A stretch of DNA of 64,000 nucleotides from Choristoneura fumiferana (lineage: Eukaryota; Arthropoda; Insecta; Lepidoptera; Tortricidae). Of this stretch, positions 32,546 through 43,965 are shown in pieces. Location of the stretch: positions 16,627,953 through 16,691,952 of the forward strand of contig NC_133492.1 in the NCBI RefSeq assembly GCF_025370935.1. Reading direction: 5' to 3'. The notes under the pieces were generated by a model. It was not told where the DNA came from, ran no database searches, and saw only the letters and a list, made by a program, of their open reading frames with translations. How positions within the stretch are numbered: position 1 is the first letter of the stretch; each line of letters opens with the position of its first letter. A program made the position numbers and the translations under genes.

Positions 32546-32744
32546 TATGGTCAAGATGTCCTGTCTACACGCAGATTCTAGTCCCTTGCTAACTTGTGAG
32601 CAAAAGTTAACGGGACTTAGTTCGCCAAGTTGGTCTCCGAGCAATTTCGATATCATGTGAGATTTACATAGGTTACAACTTGCATATTGAATTTTGATTA
32701 GATGCTTCTAGGGTTAACGTTTCATGGCATACAAATTTGATGAC

Positions 32745-32805
32745 CGTATAGCCAAGTGATTAAAGAACCCGAATATGATTCTCGAAGTCCCCGACTTGCC
32801 TCAGG
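32745..32805 (+). mobile_element. tRNA SINE head fragment
   Basis: GACCGTATAGCCAAGTGATT, AAAGAACCCGAATATGATTC matches the head of the classical SINE seen at 36787-37028 and 25222. Confidence 0.5.
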
Positions 32806-33225
32806 ATGCCGTACACTACGTTTTCCCGTCCGTGGTCTCCATTCGAGGACTCGTCTACTCCACCGTTCATCGGTCCTGCGACAGACGTGGCCAGCCCAAC
32901 GCCACTTCAGCGAACTAATTCTCTGAGCAACGACGGTGACTTTTGTTCTAATACTAATGATAATTTTATACTTACGTATACACGTCCTACGGCTGTTATT
33001 ATGATGATAAGATGGTCATCATCATCATCAGACGGAAGATGTCCACTGCTGAAGAAAGGCCTCCCGCTTAGAACGCCACAATGCACGACAACCCGCCACT
33101 TACATCCACCGGTTGCCCGCACAATGTCGTCAGCCCACCTAGTGGGAGGTCTGCCAACGCTAAGCTTCGTCTTCCGGTTCATGGTCGCCACTCGAGGACC
33201 TTTAAATGCGATACGATGAATGTTA
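32805..33225 (-). mobile_element. two adjacent RTE-type LINE 3' fragments
   Basis: 32805-32945 carries the EWRPRTGK-equivalent coding tail (minus strand); 33010-33225 is another fragment of a slightly different subfamily with 3' end GAAGATGTCCACTGC preceded by ATCATCATCATC. A related scrap lies at 33659-33785. Confidence 0.75.
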
Positions 33226-33658
33226 AGGGATTTCTCTAAATCACCACGGGATAATCTAGTTAGTTTCTTATTCCTCCGTCCCGCAGGGTATAACTATTCT
33301 AATACCAACGACAACGACTCCAAGTGAACCGATATTGTCAAAACCTTGCATGTAATTAGGCGTACCTACATTACAATGCCAAATACGCTATTGTGGATGA
33401 CATAATAGTTAGATTACTGGGCCACTAAGGGTATTCAGGACACCGTGCCCGTAATGATCCTGTTATGTTGGCACATGTATTTGTATTTATGGGGATTCGG
33501 GGACAAATACCCTTCGCATCTCTGATTAGCATACACTTGGTTATCTTTGTTTTGCCTGTTCACGTTAATGTGATTAAGATACCATTTGGATGTGATTTGT
33601 AATCCTTTTAGGATTTGATAATCACTGTTTCGTGTCTCGTGTAAAGTAGGTTCTTGCC

Positions 33659-33785
33659 ATCATCATCAGTTGTAAGACGTCTACTGTTGAATAAAGGCCT
33701 CTCACTTAGAACGTCACATTATACGACAACTCACCTCTCCACCAGGTTACCATTGACAGCAAATCTGACGATGTCGACGGTTCTT
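33659..33785 (-). mobile_element. RTE-type LINE 3' scrap
   Basis: CATCATCATCAGTTGTAAGA, CGTCTACTGTTGAATAAAGG and CACCAGGTTACCATTG parallel 33010-33140. Confidence 0.65.
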
Positions 33786-33914
33786 ATATATTTTCTTATT
33801 AAGAAATAAAACAATCTGCTTTTTTGAAAAGCTTAAGAAGTGAGGACATTATTGACATTAAATCTAGAGATAAATAATTTAATTGCGTTTTATTAAATTA
33901 TAAATTATTGACAA

Positions 33915-34000
33915 AGTGGCTCCGAAGCGGTAACGTTTCGTGTGCTCTGCCTACCCCATTTGGGAATACAGACGTGATGTTTGTGTGTGTGTTTATTATT
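33915..34000 (+). repeat. TG-tailed repeat, 3' part
   Basis: TGGCTCCGAAGCGGTAACGT, GTGTGCTCTGCCTACCCC, GGGAATACAGACGTGATG and a TG run, as at 57985-58072. Confidence 0.75.
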
Positions 34001-35185
34001 TCTAAGATTTTGGGATTTTTGGCTAAGCTTGATTCTTTATTTACAGAACTTGCTTATTCAGCCGCTATCAGAAAAAAAAGCTTCTTTTGTATCCAATCAA
34101 AGTAATTATATTTTTTTCTCAATGACCTATTTTAGGGGGAGAGGTGGCGATTGTTTTTAAAAAATACGTATTTTTCTTGCAAGTTTAAACACAGCTTACT
34201 TCTCGTATATCCTGGCATAAAACACTTTATTACATTTTTAAGACATACGAGTACGCCCATGACCTAATTTATTTAACTACCCCATTACCTGCTTTGAAGC
34301 TTCCCTAGTTTCCCTGGTCATTTTATGGGACAATGAAAGGCAAAGTCACTCACTGAGCCTTGTATCACACGTTTATACCCTCTTGCCAACGTTACGCTGA
34401 GTTATAGCGACTCGTACAAGGGCGGGCATAAATAAAAAGGTCTTACGTTTTTAATAACAAACGAACCTTCGTCATATCGCCTTTGTTCCCTACGTGACTA
34501 CGATAGTTTACGGCTACCAGCTTACTGAGACATATAGCAGTCGCCGGGGTCCATAAAAGCATGAAATGAATGACCGGCAGGCCGTAAAACGAGGGGTCAA
34601 CGCTGGCTGGCCGACGGTGTAAAACAAAAGATGCCACGTACCCAAAAGTCAGCTTTTCGGGTAACGATGTTATCGAGCGGGAATCGGTTAAAAAACATGG
34701 GTTTGGTTTTGGACAATTGCCTGAGTTTTAGTTGGGGATACATTAGTACTCGGAATGGTTGCCAGTTGGCTTGTGCGCCTTTAGTTTTGATCGAGGGGAT
34801 TTTAAGATGGATGGTTTGAAAAGGATGTGCAGTCGTTGTCTTCGCGTTTCGTTACGGTATCGTTATTTCGTCGATGATACTGCAATGCCGCGAAACCTAA
34901 ATTTTGCGGCGGGTTTGGACACAAAGATATTTAATAACACTCTTCTGTAAAACTTACTTTTAGTCAAGTAGGTACGCCGCATTAGCCTTGTTGGTTACGT
35001 TAATTCTAATTGACTTGAGTCACCTACCTAATGAAAATCGCCAAACTATATAGTTTGAGCAACAAACTCTCATTCGCCTAGAGCAGACGTTTTCAACCCA
35101 CCAGTGTGTCACGTATATTTTCAGGTGTGCCGCGATTGCTACGAAGTGTATGCTGCATTGAAAATATGAATAGGTTTCGTACCTA
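34001..35185. other. intronic sequence, nothing recognised
   Basis: No coding or clear repeat signal. 35085-35145 resembles a widespread CCAGTGTGTCACG...GTGTGCCGCGATT repeat motif. Confidence 0.45.
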
Positions 35186-35188
35186 AAG

Positions 35189-35385
35189 ATCATCATCATC
35201 ATCATCCCAGCCTATACACGTCCCACTGCTGGGCACAGGCCTCCTCTCAGAACAAGAGGGCTTGGGCCATAGTTCCCACGCGGGCTCAGTGCGGATTGGG
35301 AACTTCATACGCACCATTGAATTTCTTCGCAGGTTGTGCAGGTTTCCTCACGATGCTTTCCTTCACCGCAAAGCTCGCCTAACGC
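35189..35385 (-). mobile_element. tRNA-headed SINE, 3' two thirds
   Basis: (ATC)n tail at 35190-35205, CCCAGCCTATACACGTCCCA, GCGGATTGGGAACTTCATAC and CCTTCACCGCAAAGCTCGCC; the tRNA head is missing. Confidence 0.85.
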
Positions 35386-36400
35386 ACCTAAAGATGTCAG
35401 GTGTTAATAAGCCTGCGCTGTCCGTTATGTTCTACATATTATGGGTATACTGTACGGAATCCTCCACGCGCCAGTCCGACTCGCTTTTGTCTGTTTTTAC
35501 TGGTGTCCCGTGAAACTTTGATGAACGAAAAGTTTGCTGTTAAAACCAAAAGGTTGAAACCGCCTCGGCTAGGAGATGACAAATTATTATTTTTCAAGTA
35601 GTGAATTGTATTTTTAATCTGACGTCTTTAATTATTTCGTTTTAGCTCTCTTTTCTTCTGTGCTAATTTAATTTTGTTAATCGATGTCATCAACATTTCA
35701 GCCAATACATGTAAATTCCAAAGTGCAGCTATTGTGCTGTGTGTTATTTTAACTATACGCCTTTAATTGTATGTATGTATAACTCAAATATCAATCCCTG
35801 CTATAGATCGGCAGTAGTATGCGAAACTGTCAGCCAACTTTTACTTGTTGAAGAGACACTGTGGGAAGAAGTAAATAGCCTCGTAAGACCCTCGTAAAAT
35901 TTTCACACTTAATTAAATTAAGAAAAAAAAATTGTTTCAGCATATCTTCAAAATTGTATATGCTGGACTTTAGAATGTCATATAATCCTATAGCCTGAAA
36001 TTAACAAATACAACACTAGACTTCATTAAAGCGTGTTAAAAAAACCTTAACGCACGTTTTATCGGAGAAAATTCCCATTAAGTCTCACCAATTTCAACGG
36101 CCGATGACTCACAGGAAGGGACGTTCGGTCATTATTTTACACAACAAGATTTTCCATTTCCCGCAAAGTGTATTAGGCCGAAACTCGGTCAGCCGAATGG
36201 CTTAGTTAAAACAATTTTGTACTGCCAAATTGCTCGGTTATTTCGCCACAATATTGAATGTTGTCGCGATAAAATGATAATCTAATCGCCGATCGCGGTG
36301 GTTTGCCGATGAAACGAAATAGAAACCGAGGTGTACCACAAAAACTTGGCGTGTCGAGCGTACTCACTGTACTTTACCGACGCTCATCTGGATTAACATT
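35386..36400. other. intronic sequence, nothing recognised
   Basis: 36090-36350 is repeat-free by eye with moderate GC; the rest is AT-rich. Confidence 0.45.
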
Positions 36401-36401
36401 T

Positions 36402-36786
36402 ATCATCGTGATCATCATCATCAACCTACAGCAGTCCACTGCTGGATATAGGCCTCTTCCATGGCGCGCCACAACACTGTCTAGGGGTAATGATATGCTA
36501 GGGGTTTCTTTGAATGATAAAATCCGAAATCTCATTATCCGACAAAGAACGAAAGTTACCGACGTTGCTCAGAGAATTAGTTCGCTGAAGTGGCATTGGA
36601 CTGGCCGCGTCTGTCGCAGGACCGATGAACGGGGGAGTAGACGAGTCCTCGAATGGAGACCACGGACGGGAAAACGTAGTGTAGGGCGTCCTGAGGCACG
36701 GTGGACGGACGACCTTAAGAGGATCGCTGGCGGCGGATGGATGCGAGGGGCTGAAGACAGAGTGTTGTGGCGCGCCATGGAAGAGG
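36402..36786. mobile_element. RTE-type LINE, two pieces in inverted arrangement
   Basis: 36402-36482 is the last 80 bp of the element on the minus strand; 36528-36786 is the preceding coding tail on the + strand (RTKVTDVAQRISSLKWHWTG, VLEWRPRTGKRSVGRPEARW, TDDLKRIAGGGWMRGAED). They overlap by about 30 bp as an inverted repeat (36453-36482 / 36755-36786). Confidence 0.85.
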
Positions 36787-37028
36787 ATGAACAAATAAAT
36801 AGTAATAAATAACATGGGACACTTGACACTTATTATTGTACTAGGCCCAAACTAAGCAAAGCTTGTACTATCCAACGCGTATTAGGCAACGGATAAACAT
36901 ACTTATATAGATAAATACATACTTAAATTCATATGATGGTTGGATGTATCCAAGATCCGAGAACAAACATTCGTATTATTCAAGCTTCGTAGTCAGGTTC
37001 TCTAACCACTTCGCCATCCGGTCGTCCA
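36787..37028 (-). mobile_element. classical lepidopteran tRNA SINE, complete
   Basis: On the minus strand: GACCGGATGGCGAAGTGGTT head, TGACTACGAAGCTTGAATAA, ACGAATGTTTGTTCTCGG, the middle TTGCTTAGTTTGGGCCTAG and 3' end GTGTCAAGTGTCCCATG then an AATAAATA-type tail. Starts right at the break of the RTE copy before it. Confidence 0.85.
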
Positions 37029-37458
37029 AATTGAATGAAGAATATTGAATGAAGTGGGCAAAGTTTTAACGCACTTACGCGAACCGAGTTGTCGTTTTTA
37101 AGTGACGTGAAATCCTAATGACTTGGTGATAATAAGACCTAACTAATTGGAAGTATTAATAATAATTAATAATAATAATAGAAAATTTTATTCACCATCA
37201 CAAACCAAAAATTACAATAGGTACAAGACAGATAACTTTATTAAGTGAGGCAAAATGGACAAGAGACTCAGCGAGGTCGCTGGTTTTCAGTCTCCAACCA
37301 AACTAAAAACTAACTTAACTAGTCTACTTACTACGGTAAGTGCGCTGCCATAACGACAGCATTACAACAAAGTATCCGGTACATGTACTTACATTAACAA
37401 AAGAATTTACGTTCAGAGGCAGAAATTTCAACACAACCAGGTTTCACCAGTAAAAAAA

Positions 37459-37577
37459 AACGAAGTGCAAAACTCGAACTTCGTATGTTGCCGTCCCGCT
37501 GGCGCTTACGTCATTTAATACGCGAGTGAAAGGGACGGTGCGATACGAACTTCGATTTGCGAGTTTCGTAGTAGGCT
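37459..37577. mobile_element. palindromic MITE (GGGCTACTACGAA family), copy 4
   Basis: ACGAAGTGCAAAACTCGAAC and GATTTGCGAGTTTCGTAGTA form the ends around GTCCCGCTGGC/GAAAGGGACGG. Confidence 0.8.
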
Positions 37578-37587
37578 CTCTGATCTC

Positions 37588-37850
37588 ATCAAAGTCAAAG
37601 TCAAAATATCTTTATTCAATTTAGGCTATAACAAGCACTTATGAATGTCAAAAAAAATCTACCACCGGTTCGAAAAAACCTCTGTTGAGAAGAATCTGGC
37701 AAGAAACTCAACGAGGTATATATTTTTTTAAACATTTACAATGTTATTAAATGATATCTATACAGCACAAGTATTTAACACAATAGGTTCGCTATTTGAA
37801 GGGATCGCTAATGCGGATGCGTCAAAACACACCACCAACCGACAAATATA
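37588..37850 (-). mobile_element. LINE-like 3' tail (CAAAATATCTTTATTCAATT family), inverted
   Basis: Matches 48780-49042 in reverse complement: TCTTTATTCAATTTAGGCTA, ACCACCGGTTCGAAAAAACC, GCAAGAAACTCAACGAGG and TTGAAGGGATCGCTAATGCG. In sense orientation it ends in AATAAAGATATTTTGACTTT, a polyadenylation-like tail. Confidence 0.8.
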
Positions 37851-38309
37851 AATCCGGCTTAAAAGGGATGGATTTTGACGGTTGTTCCATTTTCCTTTTG
37901 AAGTGGGGACCCTACGTGTAATCTTCAGCGCAAAGGCCATGCTGGCGTAACTCTAAGGCCCGGCACTGCACTAGCGTAACTTAAAGGCCAGTGAAGCCGC
38001 TGGCGTAATTCCAAGTGATCAGTCGTTGGTCGCAAGTGGAAATTGGCAACGTTCACGGTCCTGCGGGAACTGAATTAACATTTTTGCCCGTTTTACTCCC
38101 ATCGCTAGTGAATTTAATGTTTCAGTTGAATGCAATTGTTTTTAGTTTATGATGGCTGTAACATGTAAAATTTATAAAATAACAAGGCTTTTTGCAACTT
38201 CAAATAGTGCTCAAAACAACACCAAAGTTTCTAAGGATTGTAGTTTGGATCGTGTCACATTTGGAATAGCCCGTCAATACTTTACTCTAACTCGCTCGCT
38301 CGCTTTCGC

Positions 38310-38440
38310 TGGTTTTTCTGTGCATCTATATTTCAGTTTGTATTTTCGATATGGGTTTTACGGGATAACCGTAAAAGTAACAAGAATTTGGAATTTAAAT
38401 AAAAAATACAAAAAGATTCCGAAACCAATCTTAATCTAAC
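38310..38440 (-). mobile_element. second tRNA-headed SINE family, 5' part without the head
   Basis: GTTTTTCTGTGCATCTATAT, TTTCAGTTTGTATTTTCGAT, ACGGGATAACCGTAAAAG and ACCAATCTTA match 31809-31928. 37851-38309 shows nothing recognised. Confidence 0.7.
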
Positions 38441-38635
38441 TTGCCGTTAAAACAAACACAAGTAAATTAGAACGTACAGAATATTTGGTCGATTTGGCAC
38501 AGCTCCGTCAATAAATAATTGGTTCGTTCCTGCGTCGCCAGTACTCTTCTTTTAAGCTTGGCTTGGTACGCTGCCGCGTGTCTAGATAAATTTATTAATT
38601 TATTATGAAGCTTTGTTTTGTTTTAATAGTTTTTT

Positions 38636-38918
38636 TATTTTTATTCGACTGGATGGCAAACGAGCAAGTGGGTCTCCTGATGGTAAGAGATCACCACCGC
38701 CCATAAACATCTGCAACACCAGGGGTATTGCAGATGCGTTGCCAACCTAGAGGCCTAAGATGAGATACCTCAAGTGCCAGTAATTTCACCGGCTGTCTTA
38801 CTCTCCACGCCGAAACACAACAGTGCAAACACTGCTGCTTCACGGCAGGATTAGCGAGCAAGATGGTGGTAGCAATCCGGGCGGACCTTGCACAAGGTCC
38901 TACCACCTGCAAAAACAA
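38636..38918 (-). mobile_element. 280-bp repeat, full copy
   Basis: From TTTTTATTCGACTGGATGGC to TCCTACCACCTGC. About 96-97% identical by eye to 40494-40776 and sharing the same 5' end, so the element has a defined length, like a SINE. Any frame across it is a shared non-coding frame. 38919-40493 holds nothing recognised. Confidence 0.85.
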
Positions 38919-40493
38919 TGACATTTTCAGGGTGTATCCAAAATTTTATTATTATCTGCACATGACAGTAATTACATAAGATTAACTCACCCTTTCCGGG
39001 TTATGCTCATTATTTAATTCCTGTTAAATAATGTCAAGAAGTGGACGTTCACTCGTCGCACGTGCTTGCGTATGATGTTAATAATGCGTTGAACTGCAAT
39101 ATAATTGATTACTAATAGATATTTCTGATGGGTATGACAGTAACAATATCCTGAAACCCTAGCAAGTTTAATGTTGTATTAAATAATTCAACTTAATATC
39201 GCTTACGCAATATCGTTTATGCATCGTTAAGGACTTAAATCGTCATTCGACAATAATCGTCGGCGAATCCCTTAATCCCTTGAGGCTTTATCCATCGCGT
39301 AACGTCTGCAGTAAAATTATTTATCTACCAATCTATTTGTACCATAATCTGGGTGTCTGCGGGGATGTGGGTAACGAGGTGACTCGATTATTACGCTTAT
39401 TGGGATGATGTATCGGTACTATTACACGCTCTGGGGATTTATCTAGTTCATCTGTTTTACGACGACAATTATTATAATCGACAAATACAATACAATGCTA
39501 GTTATCTTTACTAGCTCCACAGCTTCCCTTTTGTGATAGAATCCTTCATTTTTCTACATAAAACTGAGCCTAGGTAGTTATGTCACCTAGTAAAAAGTGC
39601 ACATGAGACAAAAGGTGTACATCACTGTTTCAGTAACAGCATTCACTCTTTGTTTTCAAGAGCCCTTGGTTGTATTTATTCGGAAATACAGACGATGAGA
39701 GTGAATTCCATTCTTTAGTAGTTCGCATTAGGAAAGATGAAATGAACCGCACTTAAGTGCACTTCCATGGTGATGAAGGAAAATTATATTCAATATTAAA
39801 CCTTAGACGCTAGAGCAAAAAGTTCCCTGTACTTTAAAAATTCAAATGGCAAAGCAACAAACAAAGAAAACAAATGTTAAATTAACTACTTAGTGTTGAT
39901 GAATTGTAGAAGTAAGACCAAATGACGTTTGTCGGAATCGCATCTATTTTACGCCACATAAGACACAGAATACCAACAGACCGGCATTGCACAACGAACA
40001 GCCATTTCAAACAGATTCAATTCTATCGATTCTAAAGCAATCCAAGTCGGGCAATTCGAAATGCCTCGCAACCGGACCCTCTTGAGGATTCCAGAAGCAT
40101 TTTAAATATAAGGTGCCTTTGAAACTGTGTTACCATTCAGAGAACTATCCGGTTTCATTGGGACTGGAAGAATGCAATTATATCTTATCGGAAGATGTCT
40201 AGGTAATTAAAATGAGGAATCTAGAGTTCTAGAACCACCTTGAAGTGCTATTCGTCTTTTTGCGGAATCTAAGGAGCTAGAAGTGCTACATTTCAGCTGT
40301 TGTGTAGAGTTAATGAAACATTTACTCGAAGATACTTTATATTTCACAATAAGCTAAACTGAATTTAGTTGGCGTATATGTACGGCCTTGTATGTTTTGA
40401 AACGGTATTTTGTGCATGTAAATTTGATAACAGAGAGAGAGGGGTCTGCTGTAAAGTTTGCGTTTGAAGTATTTTTTTTACATACCTAATGTC

Positions 40494-40776
40494 TTTTTTT
40501 TTTATTCAACTGGATGGCAAACGAGCAAGTGGGTCTCCTGATGATAAGAGATCACCACCGCCCATAGACACCTGCAACACCAGGGGGATTGCAGATGCGT
40601 TGCCAACCTAGAGGCCTAAGATGGGATACCTCAAGTGCCAGTAATTTCACCGGCTGTCTTACTCTCCACGCCGAAACACAACAGTGCAAGCACTGCTGTT
40701 TCACGGCAGGATTAGCGAGCAAGATGGTGGTAGCAATCCGGGCGGACCTTGCACAAGGTCCTACCACCTGCAAGAG
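40494..40776 (-). mobile_element. 280-bp repeat, full copy
   Basis: From TTTTTTTTTATTCAACTGGA to CTACCACCTGC. Closest relative of 38636-38918 in the window. 40777-41400 is otherwise unrecognised. Confidence 0.85.
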
Positions 40777-41401
40777 GAAGTCTTAGAGGAAGTTTTTCGA
40801 AAAGTGTTAAATTGAATACCAAATTTGTATTTGTGGCATTTATTTTGTTCTAAATCTATGGTAGAGGTTTTTTCGGTACGCTTGCCTTTAAAATAAAATA
40901 GCTGGCTATTTGTTGCAGTTTTAACGAGATGCCACGAATCAATCCCACATTTGTTTTAGCCGTAGTAAAGATATCGCTATTTTATTTCACTGAGAACAAA
41001 AAGCAGTTCTCAATTTTTTAAAGGGTTGAAGGACAATCGATGACCCTCGCACTTCGAAGTTTCCACTTCTGTTAACTTTAGGAGGCTGCCGCTTCGTATC
41101 CAGGGGGAAGACCCTTGATGAACCTCTACCTTATATTAGGTTAAACAAGAATCTTCATTCGTGGTTGACTGATTTTAATATAAAATGTTCCGATTGACGT
41201 GGATATACTTGTATCTAAGTGTAACATACATCTTTTAAAGTTAGACAAAATATACTGAGCGGAAAAAAATCTGGCCCTCAAATGTATGCAGTTATAGGTA
41301 ATTTTGTATGGAGAGTGGGCCAAATTTTGTGCCGTTCAGTATATATATTTATTTGTAATTATAATAAAAAATAGTTTGCAGTATAAAGAAATAGTTAAAG
41401 C

Positions 41402-41545
41402 TAGCCTGTTACCCGCGACTCCGTCCGCGTAGAATTCTTTTATCGCTATCCCGCGGGAACTATGCAATTTCCCGGGATAAAAACTATCCTATGCCCTTCC
41501 CCGGGACTATCTGTATACTGAATTTCAACTACGTTCAGCGGTTTA
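41402..41545 (-). mobile_element. Helitron-like non-autonomous element, 3' end, inverted
   Basis: Starts GCTAGCCTGTTACCCGCGAC (complement of a GTCGCGGGTAACAGGCTAGC end), then CCCGCGGGAACTATGCAATT and CGGGATAAAAACTATCCTAT. Lies 265 bp before the nAChR exon acceptor. Confidence 0.65.
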
Positions 41546-41809
41546 GTCAACTAACGGTTCATAGCGGGAATAAATTATATATCGTGGTGTAGCGGTAACA
41601 AATTACAACAAATAAATAGTTTGTATTTTCATGTTTTACCCGTATAATCCGGGTAAATGATATAATTTTTATATATTTTCTAGACCATGTAAATAGCCCT
41701 TATAGACACCCATAAATTAATAATTTTAATAAAATCTTATCATTTATACTCTCTCAACTTTTTGGACAATAACCGGACGTAACTAATAATTGTTTTTTCT
41801 TCTTTTCAG

Positions 41810-41854
41810 AACCTTAAGAATCAAATCATGACAACGAACGTTTGGGTAGAACAG
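41810..41854 (+). CDS. nAChRalpha: nAChR alpha-type subunit, 45-bp exon (loop D)
   Basis: This exon encodes 15 residues, NLKNQIMTTNVWVEQ, in phase 0 at both ends. Nicotinic receptor subunits form pentameric acetylcholine-gated cation channels at insect neuronal synapses. This stretch is the beta-strand carrying loop D of the complementary agonist face; its Trp (in VWVEQ) corresponds to the conserved loop D Trp. The acceptor is a strong pyrimidine tract ending TTTTCAG at 41809 and the donor is GTGAGT at 41855. A 45-bp exon at exactly this place is the family's conserved exon 3. It is followed in frame by the exon at 53122. I did not find the preceding exon (N-terminal helix, ending near LSQLID) anywhere upstream, so that intron is longer than 41.8 kb. 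The family call is firm. The subtype is inferred from remembered family sequences: alpha1-like fits best and alpha4 is not excluded. Confidence 0.95.
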
Positions 41855-41865
41855 GTGAGTGACAA

Positions 41866-42138
41866 TATATATATTTTTATTCCACTGTATGGCAAACAAG
41901 CATGTGGGTCTCCTGATGGTAAGAGATCACCATACCACTGCCCATAAAAATCTGAAACACCAAGGGTATTGCAGATGCGTTGCCAACCTAGTGGCCTAAG
42001 TGCCAGTAATTTCACCGGCTGTCTTTCTCTCCACGCCGAAACACAACAGTGCAAGCACTGTTGCTTCACGGCAGGATTGGCGAGCAAGATGGTGGTAGCA
42101 ATCCGGGCGGACCTTGCACAAGGTCCTACCACCTGCCA
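41866..42138 (-). mobile_element. 280-bp repeat beside the nAChR donor site
   Basis: TTTTTATTCCACTGTATGGC to CCTACCACCTGC, same ends as the other full copies but with a small internal deletion (after GGCCTAAG). Its tail begins about 12-15 bp after the donor at 41855. Confidence 0.85.
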
Positions 42139-43747
42139 TATTTAATACAGGTTGCCAGAAAATTAAATGCAGATATTAAAGGGTTGATAATTTGTTTTAT
42201 TATCAATTGCTTTCAAGCAAAATAATTACAATTTATGTGTTAGTTAATAAAGAAATAAAAAAAATGCTACATAAAAACACACTGGTAGCTTTCTTTCTTT
42301 TGTTTTCAACAACTACATTTTATAATCATGTTATACTTATAACATTTTTGGTTTTTATTGGTAATTTGAATGATAATAATAATTTAAAAATATCCGCACT
42401 TTATTTTCTAGCACCTTAATTTTCTTTATCACACTACGTTACACGAAATCAATCTAGAATATTTCATTCCGTACATGCAGTGCAAAGCACGAATGAATTT
42501 AAATTATTATGTATTGATCAAAATGACTTAACACAGGTTGCCTCAATGAGTGATAATCGTGTCATAAGAAGTATAATTAAGTACTTATTTACAAATATAC
42601 GGAGAGACCCGCGGCGATAAAAGAATTCTTCGCAGATAAAGTTGCGGCTAAAATCTATTATTTTCAAATCATTACGATTTTCCTTACTACTACTGACATA
42701 AATATTTGCAACAACTGCAAAACAAAATAAATAAATGAAAATTAAATGAAATAGCGTTGTACACGATGACTATTGACCATTTAGAAATTTGTATGCTTTC
42801 GGCGTAAAAAAATATGTCAAAGATTACGTTTATGACTCCTGTTATGTAATTATGTCACTAGATACCGAGGCGATGCGTCCATAGAACCCTATTCTCACCG
42901 GCTTGCCCAATAGTTACAAAATAGGACAACAGGACATTCAGTATTTATGAAAAATGTAAGCGATCTTTGCTTCGGCTTTACCACGGAAATATCTGACGCT
43001 ACGCCATTCGGATACGCACTCCGATTAGTGGTATCTTCAGTTAATTTTGGCGATATACAGCAAGCCATTAGCAGCCCCGATATTTCTCAAAACATAACAG
43101 TTCAAACGGGCCTCACAAAAGACATCAAGAAAACAGGATGCCTCGTAAACCCGTAGCTTAAACCTTTGACAAATGGAATTCAGGATGGGCCGCTGACGAG
43201 ACGGCCACCGGACACCCTTCCCTTTCTTGCAAACGTCAACTCCTTGACTAATGGGTGTCGGCCTGTTTTGTTCACTTTTACCGTCCCTGATACCATCAAA
43301 GGGCCGACAATGCCTGTCAGGAGTCAAGATCCCCAAAGGGCGTATTCGATGTAAATGCTTTAACACTAAATTCGAACGGCGCTGGTGAATCGATTTTATC
43401 CGTCACACTCGGGTTATTTAAAGTAATTGTGACGGATGGCACTTGTTTTAACTTGAAATGTAACTAGCATTTTTGGAACGTTTTGAGAGTATCCATTATT
43501 TTCGACTGTATTGCTGATCCTTGATGACGTCATGATATTAAGATTAGAAAATTTTTCGCTGTTTACACGTTTTAATTAAATTACTTCAAGAATTTGCGGA
43601 AGTTTTCCCGTTTACCAAGCAAATATTACTATTTTTTGGAGATAATTTTTTTTATTTATTCTGAACTTTTAATAAAAAAATGTATGCAAAATTTCATGGC
43701 CATTGTTTCAGTGGAACATACAAAAGTAGTAAGCCTTAGGAAAAATA
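42139..43747. other. intronic sequence, nothing recognised
   Basis: AT-rich up to about 42880, then a GC-moderate stretch 42880-43370 with overlapping frames on both strands (109 codons minus) and no family features. Confidence 0.45.
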
Positions 43748-43965
43748 TCATTATCATCAGCTGGAAGACGTTCTCTGTTGAACAAAGGCATGTTTAAAAA
43801 GACTAGCCACTTGCATCCACGGGCTGCCCGCAACTCTTGCAATGTCGTAGTCCACGTAGCGACAACCATGCCAAAGCTGCGTCTTCCAGATCCTGGTAGT
43901 ACTCGAGAACTTTTCTCCCCCAATGGTTATCTGTTCTTCAAGCGATGTGGCCGTCTGCAACTCAA
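43748..43965 (-). mobile_element. RTE-type LINE 3' end, diverged
   Basis: ATTATCATCAGCTGGAAGAC, CTTGCATCCACGGGCTGCCC and CACTCGAGAAC-like positions around 43900 follow the RTE order on the minus strand; minus frames encode WKTQLWHGCRYVD-like residues. Confidence 0.7.

Larger units (their letters stand above)
1..41809 (+). other. intron upstream of the 45-bp nAChR exon (partial)
   Basis: No other host exon is recognisable here. In particular, no sequence ending in an LSQLID-like codon run before a donor site was seen. The stretch ends in a good acceptor at 41801-41809. Its contents are the TE relics listed separately, embedded in AT-rich sequence. It is called intron by inference from the missing upstream exon; part of it could be intergenic if the 5' exons lie elsewhere or are misassembled. 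Confidence 0.75.

Noticed and set aside
1..41809. Upstream nAChR exon (N-terminal helix, ending LSQLID)
   Set aside because: I checked ATCGAT-type sites for a following donor and found no matching coding context.
38691..42132. Conserved protein frame repeated three times (VGPCARSARIATTILLANP)
   Set aside because: The frames are similar only because the three repeat copies are similar; the third is shifted by a deletion and no known LINE domain is encoded.
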